NCBI GenBank assembly: GCA_024636985.1
Contig: JAGXFY010000066.1
Location: 1 to 40,178, forward strand
Source of the DNA: Petrocella sp024636985
GTDB lineage: Bacteria > Bacillota > Clostridia > Lachnospirales > Vallitaleaceae
DNA: 40,178 nucleotides
Reading direction: 5' to 3'
Shown: positions 15,824 through 24,831 of the stretch, piece by piece
Layout of the letters: each line of letters begins with the position of its first letter
How positions within the stretch are numbered: the first letter of the stretch is position 1
Program-made: the position numbers and the translations under genes
The notes under the pieces: generated by a model
What the model was told of the DNA's origin: nothing
The model's input: only the letters and a program-made list of their open reading frames with translations
Database searches by the model: none

Positions 15824-16507
15824 TTGGGAGATGTATCATTTTTTGTTGCTTTTACCAGTGGTGTATTAACATTCTTTACACCCTGTGTATTACCTTTGTT
15901 ACCCGTTTATTTTGGCTATTTAGCAGGTGAGGCCTTCACATCTTTGGAAGATCCGAAGATTCATAAAAAATTGATGACCAATGCCCTTGCTTTTGTGTTG
16001 GGATTGACAGCGCTTAATATTTTACTTGGCTTTGGTGCAAAGGCAATCTATGGAATTTTTATAAGATACAGTGATGTTTTGCGTATGGCAGGTGGGCTTT
16101 TACTTTTACTATTTGGTTTGTATTTTATATTTGGATTACGCCTTGGTTTTATGGAGAGGGAAAAAAGAATAAGCTATAAGACTTACACGCCAAGTATGAT
16201 CAAATCATTTTTGCTAGGTATAACTTTTAGCTTCGGATGGACACCATGTAATGGTCCAATTATTGCATCTATATTATTTATGGCAGCTTTCAAAGAAAAC
16301 TATATCCTTGCAGGTGGCTTAATGTTGGTATACTCCATGGGATTTGCAGTTATGTTTTTGTTATCAGCACTCATGGTGGGTTTTTTCGTCAAAAAATTTA
16401 AGGCAGTCTATAAATATTTTAAATGGATTAAAATTGTAGCAGGCCTGATTATGATGACCATGGGTTTACTAATGCTTACAAATCAAGTGAACATACTGAA
16501 CATATAG
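15824..16507 (+). CDS. ccdA: CcdA-type thiol:disulphide transporter (DsbD transmembrane family)
   Basis: CcdA carries reducing equivalents from cytoplasmic thioredoxin across the membrane. The 227 residues form six helices with the two redox cysteines in the expected motifs, Cys21 in TFFTPCVLPLLP and Cys142 in FGWTPCNGP. The start is a TTG at 15824, seven bases after AGAGGTG; the nearby ATG at 15819 is in another frame. A thioredoxin-like lipoprotein follows nine bases later and is the natural acceptor. No cytochrome c maturation genes are present, so general repair of exported thiols is more likely than haem work. Confidence 0.92.
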   Translation: MGDVSFFVAFTSGVLTFFTPCVLPLLPVYFGYLAGEAFTSLEDPKIHKKLMTNALAFVLGLTALNILLGFGAKAIYGIFIRYSDVLRMAGGLLLLLFGLYFIFGLRLGFMEREKRISYKTYTPSMIKSFLLGITFSFGWTPCNGPIIASILFMAAFKENYILAGGLMLVYSMGFAVMFLLSALMVGFFVKKFKAVYKYFKWIKIVAGLIMMTMGLLMLTNQVNILNI

Positions 16508-16516
16508 GAGGTTTAT

Positions 16517-17095
16517 ATGAAAAAATGGATGACAGTGCTACTTATGATAAGCGTGCTTACATTAGCTGCCTGCAGCAAAGAACCGGAAGTGAATCAAGTT
16601 GAGAATGATAACCAAGAAGAAATTATGGATGAAACAATAACCCAGGAATCGGCAACGACCAGTCAACCGGAACGAGAAGTGATTATGGCACCGGAATTTA
16701 CATTAACCAGCTCAACAGGCGAGGCCATCAGTTTGTCAGATTATCGGGGTAAGATTGTTTTTTTGAATTTCTGGACCACGTGGTGTAAATATTGTCTTGA
16801 AGAAATGCCGGACTTTCAAGAAGCTTATGAGAAATACGGAGATGATTTACAAATACTGCTTGTAAATGTAACCACAGATGAGAATACAGATCGAGCAGGC
16901 GTCATAAAGTGGTATGAGCAGTTTGATTATACCATGCCTATGGTACTAGATGAAGACGGTGACGTCACCAGCCAGTTTACGATTCCGGGGTATCCGACTA
17001 CATACTTTATTGACCGGGATGGTAGTGTCATTGCTTATTATCCAGGACTTATGTCCACAGAGCTTATTGATGAGGTTATGTTAGAATTCAAATAA
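16517..17095 (+). CDS. TlpA/ResA-like thioredoxin lipoprotein
   Basis: This is a 192-residue exported reductase. A signal peptide ends in the lipobox LTLAAC with lipid-carrying Cys19. An acidic linker (20-55) precedes a thioredoxin fold of the AhpC/TSA-TlpA class. The active site is WTTWCKYCLEEMP with Cys90 and Cys93, and the cis-proline lies in GYPTTYFIDRDG near 155. AGGAGG precedes the ATG, and the gene is nine bases after ccdA. It probably takes electrons from CcdA and reduces disulphides of exported proteins or peroxides outside the membrane. The Lys-Tyr pair between the cysteines is uncommon and does not identify a substrate. Confidence 0.92.
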   Translation: MKKWMTVLLMISVLTLAACSKEPEVNQVENDNQEEIMDETITQESATTSQPEREVIMAPEFTLTSSTGEAISLSDYRGKIVFLNFWTTWCKYCLEEMPDFQEAYEKYGDDLQILLVNVTTDENTDRAGVIKWYEQFDYTMPMVLDEDGDVTSQFTIPGYPTTYFIDRDGSVIAYYPGLMSTELIDEVMLEFK

Positions 17096-17129
17096 GATGA
17101 TCAGGCTAGGTTATTATGCCTAAGATCAT

Positions 17130-17162
17130 AAAGGGTTAGATTCTTCAATTTCTAACCCTTTT
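17130..17162 (+). terminator. intrinsic terminator after the thioredoxin lipoprotein
   Basis: AAAGGGTTAGA (17130-17140) pairs with TCTAACCCTTT (17151-17161), loop of ten bases. The T-run is short, and the structure overlaps the next promoter. Confidence 0.75.
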
Positions 17163-17172
17163 ATGCTATAAT
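17144..17172 (+). promoter_or_regulatory. promoter of the zinc-ribbon/mcsA/mcsB/clpC operon
   Basis: TTCAAT (17144-17149) and the consensus TATAAT (17167-17172) are 17 bases apart. The -35 hexamer lies in the loop of the preceding terminator. No CtsR heptad repeat (GGTCAAA type) is seen around it. Confidence 0.65.
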
Positions 17173-17204
17173 AGTATAAAAGAAAGGATGGTAGATATTA
17201 TAAT

Positions 17205-17546
17205 ATGGATGAAAAAAGAAAAGAACTTAATAGCCTTATAAATAGAATGTACCGACAACTTGGTAAACAGGTATATAACGACTTAAAAAGCGATTATTTA
17301 TCAATAAAGAACTATAAGAAGTTGGCAGATAAGATACACGCCAATATAAAAGCCATTGAATTATTAGACATAACATCGGATCAGGCAGTAGATATAGAAG
17401 ATTTAGATGATGTCGTTTATGGGGACGAAACGTTAACACCGGTTATGAATGAGGATGGTGTTTATGAATATCGATTCTGCCCGTCGTGCCAGGCGGGAAA
17501 CCACCCTGACGCCATATATTGCATCAGGTGTAAGGTGAAAATGTAA
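17205..17546 (+). CDS. small zinc-ribbon protein in the place of ctsR
   Basis: The protein has 113 residues: an N-terminal charged helical region (1-60), an acidic middle (IEDLDDVVYGDE) and a C-terminal zinc ribbon YRFCPSCQAGNHPDAIYCIRCK with two CxxC pairs at about residues 92-110 (overlapping pieces). The ribosome site is weak, with AAAGGA 16 bases upstream. It is the first gene after the operon promoter, and mcsA follows after 19 bases. In most Firmicutes this position belongs to the repressor CtsR, but the sequence has no winged-helix and no likeness to CtsR. Its role is unknown; a zinc- or redox-responsive partner of McsA, itself a zinc protein, is a guess. Confidence 0.75.
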   Translation: MDEKRKELNSLINRMYRQLGKQVYNDLKSDYLSIKNYKKLADKIHANIKAIELLDITSDQAVDIEDLDDVVYGDETLTPVMNEDGVYEYRFCPSCQAGNHPDAIYCIRCKVKM

Positions 17547-17565
17547 CCTGCAGGAGGTATCAACC

Positions 17566-18063
17566 ATGAAGTGTGAAAAATGTCAGCAAAGAGAAGCGAC
17601 CGTATATTTAAATCAGACTTTAAATGGCGAGACAAAAGAAGTTCATCTTTGTGAAGTGTGTGCCAAAGAAAATGAAGGCATATTATTTAATGATGGTTTG
17701 TCTTTTCAACAGTTTTTAAGTGGCTTGCTAAAGAATAATAAGAGCCCACAGTTAAAAAGTGTTGATTTGACCTGTCCTAAATGTGGTATGACTTTTGGTG
17801 ACTTTAAGACTAAAAGCAAGGTGGGATGTGCTCATTGTTATAAAGTATTTGATACACATCTTCAGCCAATTGTTAAACGATTACAAGGTAGTCTTTATCA
17901 TACAGGAAAGCGCCCAAGTAAACTGAATCAAAAAATACAATTACAAAATAAAATGGAAACTTATGAAAGTGATCTAAAGATTGCTTTAATGAAAGAAGAT
18001 TATGAGCAAGCAGCCGTAATTAGGGATCTGATAAAAGATCTTAAAAAGGAGGCTGAATTATGA
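17566..18063 (+). CDS. mcsA: McsA, activator of the protein arginine kinase
   Basis: McsA binds and activates the kinase McsB in the heat- and stress-response of Firmicutes. The 165-residue protein has four CxxC pairs, CEKC (3-6), CEVC (28-31), CPKC near 70 and CAHC near 90, which bind zinc, then a UVR domain at about 125-162 (MKEDYEQAAVIRDLIKDL). AGGAGG precedes the ATG. It overlaps mcsB by four bases (ATGA). Normal length and cysteine pattern suggest it is functional. Redox or metal stress acting through the cysteines is known for the family. Confidence 0.94.
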   Translation: MKCEKCQQREATVYLNQTLNGETKEVHLCEVCAKENEGILFNDGLSFQQFLSGLLKNNKSPQLKSVDLTCPKCGMTFGDFKTKSKVGCAHCYKVFDTHLQPIVKRLQGSLYHTGKRPSKLNQKIQLQNKMETYESDLKIALMKEDYEQAAVIRDLIKDLKKEAEL

Positions 18064-19109
18064 AGAAGTGGTATGATTTGGAATCGGAAACCTATCATGG
18101 CGTGGTCATATCCAGCCGTGTGCGCCTTGCAAGAAATCTGGTAAATTATCCTTTCCCTAATCGATTGGATGATGAAGGTGCCAACCAAGTTATTAATATG
18201 ACAAAAAATGCTATTGAGACCACAAAAGAGACTTTAACCAGTTTTTTTGAACATGTGGCTATGAACCGTATCAATCAAGTTGACAAGATCGCTATGATGG
18301 AAAAGCATATTATTAGCCCACAGTTCGTCAAAGTGAAAATGCCCGCATCACTCATTCTATCAAAGGATGAGGCTTTGAGTATCATGATTAATGAGGAAGA
18401 CCATATTCGCATTCAGTCTATGGCATGTGGCATGAACTTAGAAAAAGCATTAAAAGAAGCCAATCATATAGATGATCTATTTGAAGAGGCCCTAGACTAC
18501 GCCTTTGATGACAAGTTTGGGTATTTAACTGCTTGTCCGACCAATCTAGGTACAGGCCTTAGAGCATCTTATATGATTCATGTACCGGCTCTTGAAACGA
18601 CTGGACAGCTTCAATTCATACTAGAAGCCATAGGTAAATTTGGTTTAACGGTTAGAGGCATTTATGGTGAAGGTACAGAAGCACAAGGCAGTGTTTTTCA
18701 AATCTCAAATCAAGTGACCTTAGGTCAGACGGAATATGAGATTATAGATAACTTAACAAGTGTTACAAAGCAGATCATTGAGCAAGAGCTCATTGTTAGA
18801 CACAAGCTTTTAAAGGATAAGAGAAAGTTTTTTGAAGATGCTGTTTACCGTTCTTATGGTGTCTTAAGTCATGCCAGAATGATTACTTCAAAAGAAGCCA
18901 TGCGACTTTTATCGGATCTAAAAGTGGGTATTGAATTAGGCGTCATTGAAACCGTTGATAACAGAAGCATTAACATTTATAATTTGATGGCTAAGATTCA
19001 ACCGGCCAATCTTCAAATCATCTACAATAGGGATTTGGACCTTAATGAAAGAGACAGTGCTAGGGCAGATTATATCAGAGATCATTTGCCCCAGCTTATA
19101 GGAGGATAA
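18060..19109 (+). CDS. mcsB: protein arginine kinase McsB
   Basis: McsB phosphorylates arginines of damaged proteins and marks them for ClpCP. It belongs to the guanidino kinase fold, and its 349 residues are normal. ISSRVRLARNLVNYPFP at residues 17-33 and LTACPTNLGTGLRASYMIH near 157-175 are signature blocks, the latter with the catalytic-site Cys. A stretch RADYIRDHLPQL ends the protein. It starts inside the end of mcsA and stops two bases before clpC, so the three genes are tightly coupled. Kinase and protease made together match their joint function. Confidence 0.95.
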   Translation: MKKWYDLESETYHGVVISSRVRLARNLVNYPFPNRLDDEGANQVINMTKNAIETTKETLTSFFEHVAMNRINQVDKIAMMEKHIISPQFVKVKMPASLILSKDEALSIMINEEDHIRIQSMACGMNLEKALKEANHIDDLFEEALDYAFDDKFGYLTACPTNLGTGLRASYMIHVPALETTGQLQFILEAIGKFGLTVRGIYGEGTEAQGSVFQISNQVTLGQTEYEIIDNLTSVTKQIIEQELIVRHKLLKDKRKFFEDAVYRSYGVLSHARMITSKEAMRLLSDLKVGIELGVIETVDNRSINIYNLMAKIQPANLQIIYNRDLDLNERDSARADYIRDHLPQLIGG

Positions 19110-19111
19110 AA

Positions 19112-21559
19112 ATGGGAAGATTTACAGAACGCGCACAAATGGCAATAAACCTATCCAGTGAGATTGCAGCAGAACTGGGTCATAATTATGTAGGTACGGA
19201 ACACCTTTTACTAGGCTTATTAAAAGAAGGTGAAGGGGTTGCTGCAAAGACATTAATCAGTCAGAACATCAACTATGAAGATGTTTACAATAAAATCAAA
19301 GAGGTCATTGTTTCCAATCAAGTCCAAACTTCAGAAGGTGAAGGCATGACACCAAGGGTACGTAGAGTGTTAGAATTAAGCTTAGCTGAGGCAACCAAGA
19401 TGCATTCAGAGGAGATTGGAACAGAACATATATTGATTGCTTTACTTAGAGAGACAGATTCAATGGCCACAAGAATTCTAGAAGTCTTAGGTGGATCAAA
19501 GCAAAAGATTTATCATGAAATTCTAAAAATCATGGGTGAAGATGTGGGCAATCAAAAACTGGCACCCAACAACCCCAATGAGAAAAAAGAATCTAACACA
19601 CCGGTATTGGATCAATTTAGCCGTGATCTGACACAGATGGCAAAAGAAGGAAAATTTGACCCGATTATAGGTCGTGATAAAGAGATTGAGCGCATCATTC
19701 AGATACTCAGTCGTAGGACGAAGAACAACCCATGTCTCATTGGTGAACCGGGTGTTGGAAAAACAGCCATCGCTGAAGGCTTGGCTCAGAAGATTATCGA
19801 GGGTAATATTCCTGAAACGATTAAAGGTAAGAGGGTGGTTGCACTTGATTTATCCTCCATGGTTGCAGGTTCTAAATACCGTGGTGAATTTGAAGATCGT
19901 ATTAAAAAAGCCATTGCTGAGATTCTAGCCGTCGGTAATGTTCTGCTGTTTATTGATGAAATACACACCATTGTAGGCGCAGGTGCAGCAGAAGGTGCCA
20001 TTGATGCTTCGAATATATTAAAGCCTTCCCTTGCAAGAGGTGAGGTTCAACTTATTGGCGCAACAACCCTGGATGAGTATCGCAAGCATATAGAAAAAGA
20101 TCCGGCCTTGGAACGACGCTTTCAACCTGTTAAAGTAGATGAACCATCAGAGGAAGAAGCAATCGGTATACTTAGAGGCTTAAAAACCATGTATGAAGAA
20201 CACCATCAGGTGAAAATACTAGACATAGCTCTTGTTGAGGCAGTTAAGCTCTCAAACAGATATATTTCGGACCGTTTTTTACCGGATAAGGCCATTGATG
20301 TCATTGACGAAGCATCCAGTAAAGTTAGACTGAGTACGTTTACAGCGCCACCGGATATCAATGAGATGGAAAAACAAGTGGCAGAACTGGAAGATGACAA
20401 AGAAAAAGCAATCAGGGAAGAAGCATATGAAAAGGCTGGAGAAATCAAGAGAAAACAAAATGAAATTCGTGAAAAATTAATTGTGGCCAAAATGGAATGG
20501 GAAGCAAAAAGTAATATGGCTGAACAAGTTGTCGGTGAAAAAGAAGTGGCAAGCATCATTGCCAATTGGACAGGCATTCCGATTCAAAAACTCACAGAAG
20601 AAGAAGGCGTACGTCTAAAAAATCTTGAGAAAGTTTTGCACGAACGTGTTGTAGGACAAGAAGATGCCATCGTTGCATTGTCTAAAGCCATTCGAAGAGG
20701 AAGAGTGGGTCTGAAAGATCCAAAAAGACCGATAGGTTCCTTTCTTTTTCTCGGACCAACAGGTGTGGGTAAGACTGAGTTGACAAAGACGCTGGCTGAA
20801 GCACTATTTGGAGATGAAAATGCATTGATACGCGTTGACATGTCAGAATATATGGAAAAGCATAGTGTATCAAAACTGATTGGATCACCACCAGGTTATA
20901 TCGGATATGATGAAGGTGGCCAACTTAGTGAGAAAATAAGAAGAAAACCCTATTCCGTTTTGCTTTTTGATGAAGTAGAGAAAGCCCATCCGGATGTTTT
21001 CAATGTATTATTACAAGTGTTAGATGATGGGCATATCACGGATTCACAGGGACGTCGTATTGATTTTAAAAACACAGTGGTTATCATGACATCAAATGCA
21101 GGTGCAAGAAATATTATTTCTCCTAAGCGCTTAGGTTTTGCTTCAGTAAATGATGAAGTCAGTAATTATAAGTCCATGCAAAAAGATGTTATGGATGAAG
21201 TGAAAAAGATATTTAAACCTGAGTTCTTGAACAGAATCGATGAAACAATAGTCTTCCACTCTCTTACAAGGGAAAATATTCGAGAAATCGTAGGAATTAT
21301 GTTCAATCAATTGGCCATTAGAATGGAAAAGAATCTAGGAATCAAGCTATTCTTGACAGAAGGTGCTATAGACTTTATCGCAAAGGAAGGCTTTGATGAA
21401 GCTTATGGTGCACGACCTCTTAGAAGAGCCATTCAACAAAAGATTGAGGACCAGTTGGCACAGCATATATTAGATGGTGCTATAACCGAAGGTGATTGGA
21501 TTGATATCGATATTGAAGGTGAAGCATTATCCTTTAAGCCTAGAGAAGCTCAAGAATAA
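19112..21559 (+). CDS. clpC: ATP-dependent unfoldase ClpC
   Basis: ClpC is a Hsp100 hexamer that unfolds proteins for ClpP, including McsB-marked ones. The 815 residues show the double Clp-N domain (1-145), first AAA domain with Walker A GEPGVGKTA at 211-219 and Walker B LLFIDEIH, the UVR-containing middle coiled coil (about 410-465), and the second AAA domain with GPTGVGKTE near 548. The ClpP-docking loop PKRLGFA is present near residue 673. It starts two bases after mcsB with AGGAGG. A TATAAT (21595-21600) begins a new transcript downstream. clpP is not in the window. Confidence 0.96.
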   Translation: MGRFTERAQMAINLSSEIAAELGHNYVGTEHLLLGLLKEGEGVAAKTLISQNINYEDVYNKIKEVIVSNQVQTSEGEGMTPRVRRVLELSLAEATKMHSEEIGTEHILIALLRETDSMATRILEVLGGSKQKIYHEILKIMGEDVGNQKLAPNNPNEKKESNTPVLDQFSRDLTQMAKEGKFDPIIGRDKEIERIIQILSRRTKNNPCLIGEPGVGKTAIAEGLAQKIIEGNIPETIKGKRVVALDLSSMVAGSKYRGEFEDRIKKAIAEILAVGNVLLFIDEIHTIVGAGAAEGAIDASNILKPSLARGEVQLIGATTLDEYRKHIEKDPALERRFQPVKVDEPSEEEAIGILRGLKTMYEEHHQVKILDIALVEAVKLSNRYISDRFLPDKAIDVIDEASSKVRLSTFTAPPDINEMEKQVAELEDDKEKAIREEAYEKAGEIKRKQNEIREKLIVAKMEWEAKSNMAEQVVGEKEVASIIANWTGIPIQKLTEEEGVRLKNLEKVLHERVVGQEDAIVALSKAIRRGRVGLKDPKRPIGSFLFLGPTGVGKTELTKTLAEALFGDENALIRVDMSEYMEKHSVSKLIGSPPGYIGYDEGGQLSEKIRRKPYSVLLFDEVEKAHPDVFNVLLQVLDDGHITDSQGRRIDFKNTVVIMTSNAGARNIISPKRLGFASVNDEVSNYKSMQKDVMDEVKKIFKPEFLNRIDETIVFHSLTRENIREIVGIMFNQLAIRMEKNLGIKLFLTEGAIDFIAKEGFDEAYGARPLRRAIQQKIEDQLAQHILDGAITEGDWIDIDIEGEALSFKPREAQE

Positions 21560-21666
21560 CTGAAAAACCACTGGTATTTCATGACGAAATACTATATAAT
21601 GATAACTATTCATAAAGAGAGCTTGGAATAAATCCATTCTCACAAGAGTTTTAGGAGGTTAAGTAA

Positions 21667-22077
21667 ATGGCAGGTATCCAAGAATTAATCCGAGTTGAGA
21701 ACAACAACACCCTTAGCTTTGGAAATTATCTGATGGACAGTAAGAGAAAGATACAAGATTTTGAAGTAGACGGCGACATGTATAAAGTCAAGACTTACAG
21801 TGCAGTAACAAAACTAGAAAAAAACGGCCGATTGCTTTATGAATCAACTCCCGGAACCACAGTTCATCAATTAAGTGTGACCGAAGAAAAGGTAACCTTT
21901 GAAGTCGAAGGTGAAGAAGATGCTCAGATTACGGTGGAACTTGAGGCGGACCAAGAATATAAGGTCTTCATACAAGGCGTACAGGTTGGCAAAATGAAAA
22001 CAAGCTTAGCCGGTAAAATTGGTTTTGGTGTTGATTTTATGAGTGGCAACCAAAAAGTAGAAATAAAAAAAGCATAA
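21667..22077 (+). CDS. conserved Clostridia protein of unknown function
   Basis: This 136-residue protein has no signal peptide or membrane helix. It opens MAGIQELIRVENNNTLSFG and is predicted to be rich in beta strands, with many acidic residues in the middle (VEGEEDAQITVELEAD). Close relatives in Lachnospiraceae are sometimes labelled endosialidase, but I see no enzyme motif that supports this. It lies between clpC and radA, has its own TATAAT 67 bases upstream and AGGAGG, and is followed by a terminator, so it is probably transcribed alone or by read-through from clpC. Confidence 0.75.
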   Translation: MAGIQELIRVENNNTLSFGNYLMDSKRKIQDFEVDGDMYKVKTYSAVTKLEKNGRLLYESTPGTTVHQLSVTEEKVTFEVEGEEDAQITVELEADQEYKVFIQGVQVGKMKTSLAGKIGFGVDFMSGNQKVEIKKA

Positions 22078-22091
22078 TAAAAATAACCACT

Positions 22092-22125
22092 AACGGCATA
22101 TGACAAAAGTTATATGCCGTTTTTA
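22092..22125 (+). terminator. intrinsic terminator before radA
   Basis: AACGGCATAT (22092-22101) pairs with ATATGCCGTT (22112-22121), followed by T to 22125. Confidence 0.85.
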
Positions 22126-22185
22126 GGATGATTGTTGGAAACACAATGGTAAACATAAGAGGCAGAGTATAAAAGGGAGGGACCT

Positions 22186-23559
22186 ATGGCAAAAGCAAAG
22201 AATGTATTTGTATGTAACACATGCGGACATGAGGCATCCAAGTGGGTGGGGCAGTGCCCGGGTTGTCGTTCTTGGAATACGATGGTGGAAGAAGTGAAAA
22301 TGACCGGCGTAACATCAAAGAAAGTATCTGTTTTGTCCGACGATATGTCTATGGGTAAAGTCGAAAAGCTAAAAGACATCTCGATTAATCAAGATACCAG
22401 AGTTAAGACCGGTATAGAAGAACTAGATAGAGTATTAGGTGGTGGACTCGTTGAAGGATCATTAACACTAGTTGGTGGCGATCCGGGTATTGGAAAATCA
22501 ACATTGCTATTACAAATGTGTCAATCGATATCTAACCAAGACTTGAAAGTACTCTATATATCCGGTGAGGAATCCAATAAGCAGATCAAGTTAAGAGGTG
22601 AAAGACTGGGTGTGGATGGAGAGAATGTTCTTTTGTATGCTGAGACTTCTTTACAGCATATTGAGCAGGCTATAAAAAACGAAAAACCACATATATTGAT
22701 TGTGGACTCCATACAAACCATATATTCTGACGTTCTAACGTCAGCGCCGGGAAGCGTCTCACAAGTTAGAGAAGTGACATCATCTATGATGAAGATAGCG
22801 AAGCAGTTAAACCTATCCACTTTCATTATAGGACATGTAACAAAAGATGGCGCAATAGCCGGTCCAAGGGTATTAGAGCACATGGTGGATACTGTTCTAT
22901 ATTTTGAAGGGGATAGAAGTGTTTCATATCGTATCCTTCGAGCGGTGAAAAACAGATTTGGATCAACCAATGAAATTGGTGTTTTTGAGATGGTAGATAG
23001 CGGTCTAAGAGAAGTGAAGAACCCATCAGAATACATGTTGACCGGAAAACCTTTGGGTGAATCAGGTTCAGCGGTGACGTGCTGTATGGAAGGAACAAGA
23101 CCATTGCTGGTGGAGGTACAGGCATTGGTATGTTCGACCAATTTCGGTATGCCAAGACGAACCGCCAATGGTACAGATTATAACCGGGTAAATCTATTGG
23201 TTGCCGTCCTAGAGAAAAAAATGGGCATGCAATTGGGTGGTTATGATAGTTATGTTAACATTGCCGGAGGTATAAAAGTGAACGAGCCCTCCCTTGATCT
23301 TGCTATTGTATCAGCTCTGGCTTCCAGTTTTAAAAATAAGGCCATAATGGATGATGCAATAATCATGGGCGAGGTGGGTTTGACGGGAGAAGTTAGGGGT
23401 ATTACACAATGCGAAAAAAGGGTGATAGAAGCTATGAAAATGGGCTTTAAAACTTGTATTATACCTCATGCAAACTTAAAACATATGAAAAATATAGGCG
23501 CCATAAAACTTATTGGTGTTAAAAGTGTGGAAGAAACATTAGGTCGGATTTTTACATAG
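22186..23559 (+). CDS. radA: DNA repair protein RadA (Sms)
   Basis: RadA is a RecA-like hexameric helicase that extends recombination intermediates. The 457 residues include the N-terminal zinc finger CNTCGHEASKWVGQCPGC (9-26), Walker A GGDPGIGKST near 103-112, the RadA-specific KNRFGSTNEIG block near 249-259, and a C-terminal Lon-like domain (about 290-457) ending with the EETLGRIF common to the family. GGGAGG precedes the ATG. It starts 61 bases after a terminator, so its promoter must lie in that short gap or expression relies on read-through. The clpC-radA neighbourhood is common in Firmicutes. Confidence 0.95.
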   Translation: MAKAKNVFVCNTCGHEASKWVGQCPGCRSWNTMVEEVKMTGVTSKKVSVLSDDMSMGKVEKLKDISINQDTRVKTGIEELDRVLGGGLVEGSLTLVGGDPGIGKSTLLLQMCQSISNQDLKVLYISGEESNKQIKLRGERLGVDGENVLLYAETSLQHIEQAIKNEKPHILIVDSIQTIYSDVLTSAPGSVSQVREVTSSMMKIAKQLNLSTFIIGHVTKDGAIAGPRVLEHMVDTVLYFEGDRSVSYRILRAVKNRFGSTNEIGVFEMVDSGLREVKNPSEYMLTGKPLGESGSAVTCCMEGTRPLLVEVQALVCSTNFGMPRRTANGTDYNRVNLLVAVLEKKMGMQLGGYDSYVNIAGGIKVNEPSLDLAIVSALASSFKNKAIMDDAIIMGEVGLTGEVRGITQCEKRVIEAMKMGFKTCIIPHANLKHMKNIGAIKLIGVKSVEETLGRIFT

Positions 23560-23732
23560 TAAAAAAACAGTAAAAAAATTGGCAAATTTACTAAAAGAGA
23601 AAAGCAAAGGTTCATTAATAGAAGCAAAAATTGTATGATATTCACATATTTTTACTAGACCCTAGACAAGTGGCCTGAAAATCTTATATACTATATGATA
23701 TATATGAGATTAAAGCAACTAAGGAGACGATT

Positions 23733-24743
23733 ATGGCTACGATTAAAGAAATTGCAAAAGAAGCAGGTGTCTCTATAACGACGGTTTCAAGAGTGTTGAA
23801 TTATGATGATACTTTGTCCATATCCACAGCAAAAAGACTGTTAATAGTAGAAATTGCAGAACGGCTGGAGTATCAAACACCGAGAAATAGAAGGAAAAAG
23901 CCTCGTTTTAGCCAGAATCAAGATGAAAGGTCAATTGGTCTTGTTGAGTTTGTTACAGATGAAGGCGAGATTGAAGACCCCTATTATCTTGGCATTCGTA
24001 TGGGCATTGAGAAAAAATGTCAGGATGAGCAGATCCATTTGATAAAGTTTCCAAGAATTGGCAACTCAAACCCAACCATGGACATCGTACTTGATGGTGT
24101 TATATTTATTGGAAAGTTCTCAACCGCAGAAATCAGAGAATTTGAAGCCCGGTATCAGAATTTGGTTTTCATTGATTCTTCACCATTTGAAGACGAATAT
24201 GATTCAGTCACAATAGACATTAGAAAAGCGGTTATCAAAGTGCTGAATTTTCTCATGGACAAAGGCTATAGGCGTATTGGCTACATTGGCGGTATTGAAA
24301 CGGTGGAAGAATGCCGAACCCCGATTGGCGAGAAGAGGTATGATGCCTTTATAAAATATATGAAGAAGAAAGGTTTATACAACCCTCAATTTGATTATAT
24401 TGGTGACTTTACACCTCAAAGTGGTTATAAACTCATGAATCAAGCAATTGGACAAGGGGATTTACCGGAAGTTTTTTTTGTGGCCAATGACTCGATAGCT
24501 ATAGGAGCCTTAAGAGCCTTAAATGAAGCAAAGATAAAAGTTCCGGATACACTTGGAATCATAGGGTTTAATGATATACCTACAGCCAGCTATACTTATC
24601 CGGCATTGACAACGGTGAAGATTTATAATGAGTTCATGGGTGAAAAAGCTGTAGAGTTAATGATGGAAAGATTTGAAGGAAGAAAGATACCGGTTAAGAT
24701 TCAATTGCCGGTAAAAATTATTGAGCGAAATACAATTAAATAG
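23733..24743 (+). CDS. LacI/GalR-family transcriptional regulator
   Basis: The 336 residues start with the LacI helix-turn-helix TIKEIAKEAGVSITTVSRVLN (in two overlapping blocks, residues 3-23) and a hinge region to about 60, then a periplasmic-binding-like sugar domain (60-330). Motifs such as RRIGYIGG near 180, FFVANDSIAIGALRAL near 250 and LGIIGFNDIP near 275 are those of the GalR/EbgR branch. It is upstream of, and in line with, a carbohydrate ABC importer, and the importer promoter has a 12-bp palindrome, so local sugar-responsive control is likely. It has its own terminator. Confidence 0.92.
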   Translation: MATIKEIAKEAGVSITTVSRVLNYDDTLSISTAKRLLIVEIAERLEYQTPRNRRKKPRFSQNQDERSIGLVEFVTDEGEIEDPYYLGIRMGIEKKCQDEQIHLIKFPRIGNSNPTMDIVLDGVIFIGKFSTAEIREFEARYQNLVFIDSSPFEDEYDSVTIDIRKAVIKVLNFLMDKGYRRIGYIGGIETVEECRTPIGEKRYDAFIKYMKKKGLYNPQFDYIGDFTPQSGYKLMNQAIGQGDLPEVFFVANDSIAIGALRALNEAKIKVPDTLGIIGFNDIPTASYTYPALTTVKIYNEFMGEKAVELMMERFEGRKIPVKIQLPVKIIERNTIK

Positions 24744-24754
24744 GAAGAATAATC

Positions 24755-24809
24755 AACCAAAACCATTAAACAAGACCATTGTGTCCTTTTGATGGTTTTG
24801 GTTATTTTT
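24755..24809 (+). terminator. intrinsic terminator after the LacI-type regulator
   Basis: AACCAAAACCAT (24755-24766) pairs perfectly with ATGGTTTTGGTT (24792-24803), followed by ATTTTT. Confidence 0.85.
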
Positions 24810-24831
24810 AGTGAAATATTCGATTTTTTTA

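Noticed and set aside
21667..22077. Endosialidase label for the protein before radA
   Set aside because: At 136 residues with no catalytic motif, it cannot be a normal sialidase; the label seems to be a transferred misannotation.
22554..23168. 204-codon minus-strand frame within radA
   Set aside because: It is the shadow of a certain gene, with no ribosome site and no recognisable domain.
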